Source: WQUF01 sp031549885
GTDB lineage: Bacteria > Bacillota > Clostridia > Clostridiales > Clostridiaceae
NCBI GenBank assembly: GCA_031549885.1
Contig: JAVBPD010000066.1
Coordinates: forward strand, 1-46,738
Direction of reading: 5' to 3'
Length of the DNA stretch: 46,738 nucleotides
The translations under genes were made by a program, and so were the position numbers. Of the stretch, positions 43,701-46,738 are shown one piece after another. Position 1 is the first letter of the stretch. Each line of letters starts with the position of its first letter. The notes under the pieces are model-generated. The model had not been told where the DNA came from. It was given only the letters and a program-made list of their open reading frames with translations, and did not search any database.

Positions 43701-44411
43701 ATGTGGGGATACCCTGAATATGTGTCAGTGGGAGAAAAAAGGGAAAAGGCTAGGAAGCAAATTGAAAAGCTAAAGAAGAAAAATCCAAATATAAGCCCTG
43801 TGATAGTTGAAGGAAAAAAGATTTCTAATACTTGGTGGGGAATTGCTTGGAATAAAAATCTTGAAAGTTATGCCGATTATTCTAATAGAATAGGGAGGGG
43901 ACGAAGTTATGTGAAAAATGGCTTTGTTCTTGATCTTCAAATTAATTCTTGTGAAGTAAGCGCTTTAGTGCAAGGAAGCAGCAGCAAGCCATATAAGATT
44001 GATATAAGGTTTAAACCAATTTCAAAAGCAAAATGGGAAAATATTGTTTCAAAATGCAGCAATAAAATTGATGGCATTGAGGAGCTTGTTGAAGGAAAAT
44101 TTCCAAAGGCACTTGGAGAAGTTTTTACTTCTCATGAAACTGGCTTATTTCCATCACCTAAAGAGATAGAATTTAATTGTTCATGTCCTGATTGGGCTAG
44201 TATGTGTAAACATGTTGCTGCTGTTCTTTATGGAATTGGAGCTAGGTTTGATGAAGATCCTACATTATTTTTTAAGCTTAGAGATATAGATTTTGAATCT
44301 TTATTAAAGAAATCTGTTGAAGAAAAGATGAACAGCATGTTGTCAAATGCAAATAAAAAATCTAATAGAATAATAGATGATGAAGATGTATCAGATTTAT
44401 TTGGAATTTAA
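43701..44411 (+). CDS. SWIM zinc-finger protein
   Basis: A 236-residue protein with the zinc finger FNCSCPDWASMCKHVAAVLY (CxCxnCxH) in the second half, and an N-terminal GKKISNTWWGIAWNKNLE segment typical of bacterial SWIM partners of SNF2 helicases. The start is ATG at 43701 behind AAGGCGGTGATAAT; a longer frame beginning inside the SNF2 gene lacks support. It forms a two-gene unit with the helicase and is probably its nucleic-acid-binding partner. Confidence 0.88.
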   Translation: MWGYPEYVSVGEKREKARKQIEKLKKKNPNISPVIVEGKKISNTWWGIAWNKNLESYADYSNRIGRGRSYVKNGFVLDLQINSCEVSALVQGSSSKPYKIDIRFKPISKAKWENIVSKCSNKIDGIEELVEGKFPKALGEVFTSHETGLFPSPKEIEFNCSCPDWASMCKHVAAVLYGIGARFDEDPTLFFKLRDIDFESLLKKSVEEKMNSMLSNANKKSNRIIDDEDVSDLFGI

Positions 44412-44414
44412 TTT

Positions 44415-44438
44415 AAAAAGGACAGAGATGTCCTTTTT
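44415..44438. terminator. Bidirectional terminator
   Basis: AAAAAGGACA (44415-44424) pairs with TGTCCTTTTT (44429-44438) over a four-base loop, between convergent genes. Confidence 0.85.
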
Positions 44439-44444
44439 AAAATT

Positions 44445-45608
44445 TTAAAAATTTAAAAAATCTATGGCATACTGAGCGTAAAAACTTGTTCCTATTTCTA
44501 AAGCATCTTCATCTATATCAAATAGTGGATGATGATGAGGATTTACAATGCCTTTTTCCTTATTGCCAGCTCCAATAAATGCCATTACTCCTGGCCTTTC
44601 TTTCATAAAGAAAGACATATCTTCTCCACCTGGTGTCTTTTCTACAAATGCAACACCTTCATCACCAAGGAGGCTCCTTACTGTATTTTCTGCTATTTTT
44701 GAACATGTCTCATCATTTACAACTGGCGGTGCAAGATATTGATATTCCATTTCAGCTGTTGCTCTCATAGCTTCTGCTGTGGCTTTTGCAATTCTCTCTA
44801 TGGACTTTGGAATTTCTTCACTTTTTTCATAGGTAAAATATCTTGTTGTACCTTCTAAATATGCATCCTCAGCAATTATATTAAATCTGCTTCCAGACTT
44901 AAATATGCCAACTGATATTATCACTGAATCAAGAGGACTTGTTTCACGAGAAGCTAAAGTTTGCAAATTCATAACAATGCTTGAGCCTACAACAACAGCA
45001 TCTACAGTTTGGTGAGGCATAGAACCATGTCCGCCCTTACCTTTTATTTTAATTTTAAATAGATCTGTAGAAGCACATAAAGAGCCCGATTGAGCACAAA
45101 TAAGGCCAGTTGGGTAGTCTACCATCAAATGAGCTCCCATAACAGAATCAACACCTAAAAGAGCCCCATCTTTTATCATAGCCTTTGCACCTTCAGCAAC
45201 TTCTTCACCAGGTTGAAAGAATAATTTAACTGTTCCATTTAATTCATCTTTTATTTCATTAAGTACCTTTGCAACTCCAAGAAGCATGGCAGTATGGCCA
45301 TCATGTCCGCACCCATGACACATACCTTCAACCTGTGATTTATATTCTTTTTCTTTTTTATCAGTTAAATTTAGAGCATCCATATCTGCACGGAGAGCTA
45401 CAGTTTTGCCTTCATTCTTTCCTTTTATGGTAGCAACTACGCCAGTTCCTCCGCAGGCAACATATTCAACACCTATTTTGTCAAGTTCTTCCTTAATTCT
45501 CTGTGAAGTCCTATACTCTTGCATGCTTTGTTCTGGGTTCATATGAAATTCTCTTCTCATATCAATTACATATTGTTTGTGCTTTTTAGCTAACTCTTTT
45601 GATTTCAC
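44445..45608 (-). CDS. M20-family amidohydrolase
   Basis: A 387-residue metal-dependent amidohydrolase of the M20D type (hippurate hydrolase or N-acyl-amino-acid hydrolase). Metal and active-site motifs are MCHGCGHDGHTAM, FFQPGEEVAEGAKAMI, GKGGHGSMPH, EDMSFFM and NPHHHPLFDID. It hydrolyses N-acyl amino acids or similar amides in the cytoplasm; the precise substrate is open. The start is GTG at 45608 behind AAAGGATGATATAG. Single gene with its own promoter. Confidence 0.92.
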   Translation of the reverse strand: MKSKELAKKHKQYVIDMRREFHMNPEQSMQEYRTSQRIKEELDKIGVEYVACGGTGVVATIKGKNEGKTVALRADMDALNLTDKKEKEYKSQVEGMCHGCGHDGHTAMLLGVAKVLNEIKDELNGTVKLFFQPGEEVAEGAKAMIKDGALLGVDSVMGAHLMVDYPTGLICAQSGSLCASTDLFKIKIKGKGGHGSMPHQTVDAVVVGSSIVMNLQTLASRETSPLDSVIISVGIFKSGSRFNIIAEDAYLEGTTRYFTYEKSEEIPKSIERIAKATAEAMRATAEMEYQYLAPPVVNDETCSKIAENTVRSLLGDEGVAFVEKTPGGEDMSFFMKERPGVMAFIGAGNKEKGIVNPHHHPLFDIDEDALEIGTSFYAQYAIDFLNF

Positions 45609-45673
45609 CTATATCATCCTTTCTTATGAAGAAATATACGATATGAACTAATAATAAAAACAACTTGAATATT

Positions 45674-45702
45674 ATTTTAATAGCAATGTTTATAATTGTC
45701 AA
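45674..45702 (-). promoter_or_regulatory. SigA-type promoter of the M20 gene
   Basis: On the minus strand TTGACA (45702-45697), 17 bases, then TAAAAT (45679-45674), 65 bases before the GTG start. Confidence 0.75.
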
Positions 45703-45743
45703 TGCATATAAATATAGTAGTAATTTAGATATTTTATATGCAT
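45702..45743. repeat. Inverted repeat upstream of the M20 promoter
   Basis: ATGCATATAAATAT (45702-45715) and ATATTTTATATGCAT (45729-45743) are inverted copies differing by one extra base, 13 bases apart. The inner arm touches the -35 box of the M20 promoter. It could be a regulator-binding dyad or a chance result of AT richness. Confidence 0.5.
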
Positions 45744-45752
45744 AAAAAAAAT

Positions 45753-45773
45753 AAGGAGTGTAAAACACTCCTT
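45753..45773 (-). terminator. Terminator of the OYE-type reductase gene
   Basis: AAGGAGTG (45753-45760) and CACTCCTT (45766-45773) form an 8-base stem; on the minus strand it is followed by ATTTTTTTATG, just after the reductase stop codon. Confidence 0.87.
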
Positions 45774-45779
45774 TAAAAG

Positions 45780-46738
45780 TTAAATATTTCTTGCTACTTC
45801 ATATCCATCCCAAATAGCACCACGAATATTTCTTACCTTTTGTCCGTCTCCAATTTGATATATCTCATCATATTGGAATTTTAACTCATCAAAAAGCGCA
45901 GTGTTTGAGGTAAAACCAACGGATATGATTACTGTATCTACATCAACGGTTTCTTTACCTTCTTTAGTTTCTATTATTATGCCATTTTCATTTATTTCTA
46001 ATAATTTTGAATCACATCTAATATTTACGGAATTAAAGGTGAGCAAATCCCTAAGCATCCATTCATTCATTGGCGGCATAGGCAATCCTGATCTTAAAAT
46101 ATCGCCTAGAATTTCAACTATTGTAACTTTGTGCCCGTTTTGTGCAAGGTGCAATGCAAGCTCTGAACCAACAAGCCCACCTCCAATTATAGCACACTTT
46201 TCTTTAACTATATTTTTATCACTTAAAACATCAATAGCAGAAGCAACATTTTTTCCATCAATTCCTGGAACATTTAATTTTATTGGAGATGAACCTTCTG
46301 CAATTAAAATGGAATCAGGATTTAAATTATGAATTTCTTTTATAGAAGCCTTTGTGCTTAATCTAATATCTACATTTAATTTTGAAAGTTCATGTTCATA
46401 CCATTTAATAAGAGCTAAATCATCAGATTTAAACTTTGGAACTGAGCCAAAAATTAGCTGACCACCAAGTTTATTAGAAGCTTCAAAAAGCGTTACATCA
46501 TGACCTCTAAGAGCACTCACTCTAGCTGCTTCCATACCAGCAGGACCTCCGCCAACTACAACTACTTTTTTTGATTTAGGAGATTTGTCAATGCCGACAA
46601 TAAGCTCTCTAGCGCATTCAGGGTTAACAGCACAAGAACCTCTTCCTTCCTCAAAAGCACGTCCAATACATCCATCATGACAGCCAAGACATGGACGAAT
46701 GCTTGAAATATCATCTTTTCTTAGTTTATTTACATAAT
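45780..46738 (-). CDS. OYE-family Fe-S flavoprotein reductase, 3' part only
   Basis: The frame is open to the window edge, so only the C-terminal 319 or so residues are seen. They begin with the 4Fe-4S segment RPCLGCHDGCIGR and the Cys in SCAVNPECAREL, then the FAD/NAD domain with VVVVGGGPAGMEAARV and a second dinucleotide fold CAIIGGGLVGSELALHL, and end in IYQIGDGQKVRNIRGAI. This is the back half of 2-enoate reductase or 2,4-dienoyl-CoA reductase-type enzymes, whose FMN barrel would lie beyond 46738. They reduce C=C bonds in unsaturated acids under anaerobic conditions. Confidence 0.88.
   Translation of the reverse strand, partial: YVNKLRKDDISSIRPCLGCHDGCIGRAFEEGRGSCAVNPECARELIVGIDKSPKSKKVVVVGGGPAGMEAARVSALRGHDVTLFEASNKLGGQLIFGSVPKFKSDDLALIKWYEHELSKLNVDIRLSTKASIKEIHNLNPDSILIAEGSSPIKLNVPGIDGKNVASAIDVLSDKNIVKEKCAIIGGGLVGSELALHLAQNGHKVTIVEILGDILRSGLPMPPMNEWMLRDLLTFNSVNIRCDSKLLEINENGIIIETKEGKETVDVDTVIISVGFTSNTALFDELKFQYDEIYQIGDGQKVRNIRGAIWDGYEVARNI

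Noticed and set aside
1..46738. CRISPR arrays and tRNA genes
   Set aside because: No regularly spaced direct repeats and no tRNA cloverleaf or GGTTCGAATCC-like arm were seen anywhere.

Overview
The window looks like a chromosomal segment of a strictly anaerobic, low-GC Firmicute, most likely Clostridium or a close relative. This rests on the AT-rich codon use and intergenic DNA, strong AGGAGG-type ribosome binding sites, ATG/GTG/TTG starts, a four-gene [FeFe]-hydrogenase operon, an anaerobic (class III) ribonucleotide reductase and a 2-enoate-reductase-type flavoprotein. No rRNA, tRNA, CRISPR array or prophage was seen.

Layout. (1) 380-6451 is visibly richer in G+C than the rest and reads as an acquired island. 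It holds an AAA ATPase of the DUF4143 type, then a TetR regulator facing a redox cassette: aldo/keto reductase with ferredoxin tail, HXXEE membrane protein, flavodoxin-ferredoxin (EFR1) and nitroreductase. Both the TetR gene and the EFR1 gene carry an in-frame TGA. In EFR1 the TGA sits exactly where the fourth cysteine of the first 4Fe-4S motif belongs. (2) 16390 down to 6640 (minus strand) is one tight sugar operon: lipoprotein binding protein, two permeases, EbgA-type beta-galactosidase, a GH63-like glycosidase, an EamA transporter and an EbgR-like LacI regulator. A divergent GH20 hexosaminidase at 16688 shares the intergenic region, which is full of TTTTACT/AGTAAAA half-sites. (3) 18664-22891 has an adenine deaminase, then a cobalamin riboswitch with terminator in front of nrdDG. 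(4) 22930-33254 is mixed housekeeping: an HTH-methyltransferase fusion, an Rpn-type nuclease, a DnaQ-like exonuclease, threonine aldolase, a ProX-type tRNA-editing protein, a small membrane protein, an unexplained structured intergenic stretch, a CtpA-like protease, an alpha/beta hydrolase, an M23 peptidase and an MscS-like membrane protein. (5) 33323-38843 has an SDR epimerase and the hndABCD hydrogenase operon. (6) 38993-39112 resembles the right end of an IS200/IS605-type element without its transposase. (7) 39444-46738 has a short-type RtcB ligase, a coiled-coil protein, an SNF2 helicase with a SWIM-finger partner, an M20 amidohydrolase and the 3' part of an OYE-type reductase cut by the window edge.

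How it fits together. The sugar operon and GH20 enzyme probably import and cleave galactose- or HexNAc-containing oligosaccharides under one LacI-type regulator. The riboswitch in front of nrdDG predicts that the genome also has a B12-dependent ribonucleotide reductase. The hydrogenase disposes of fermentation electrons.
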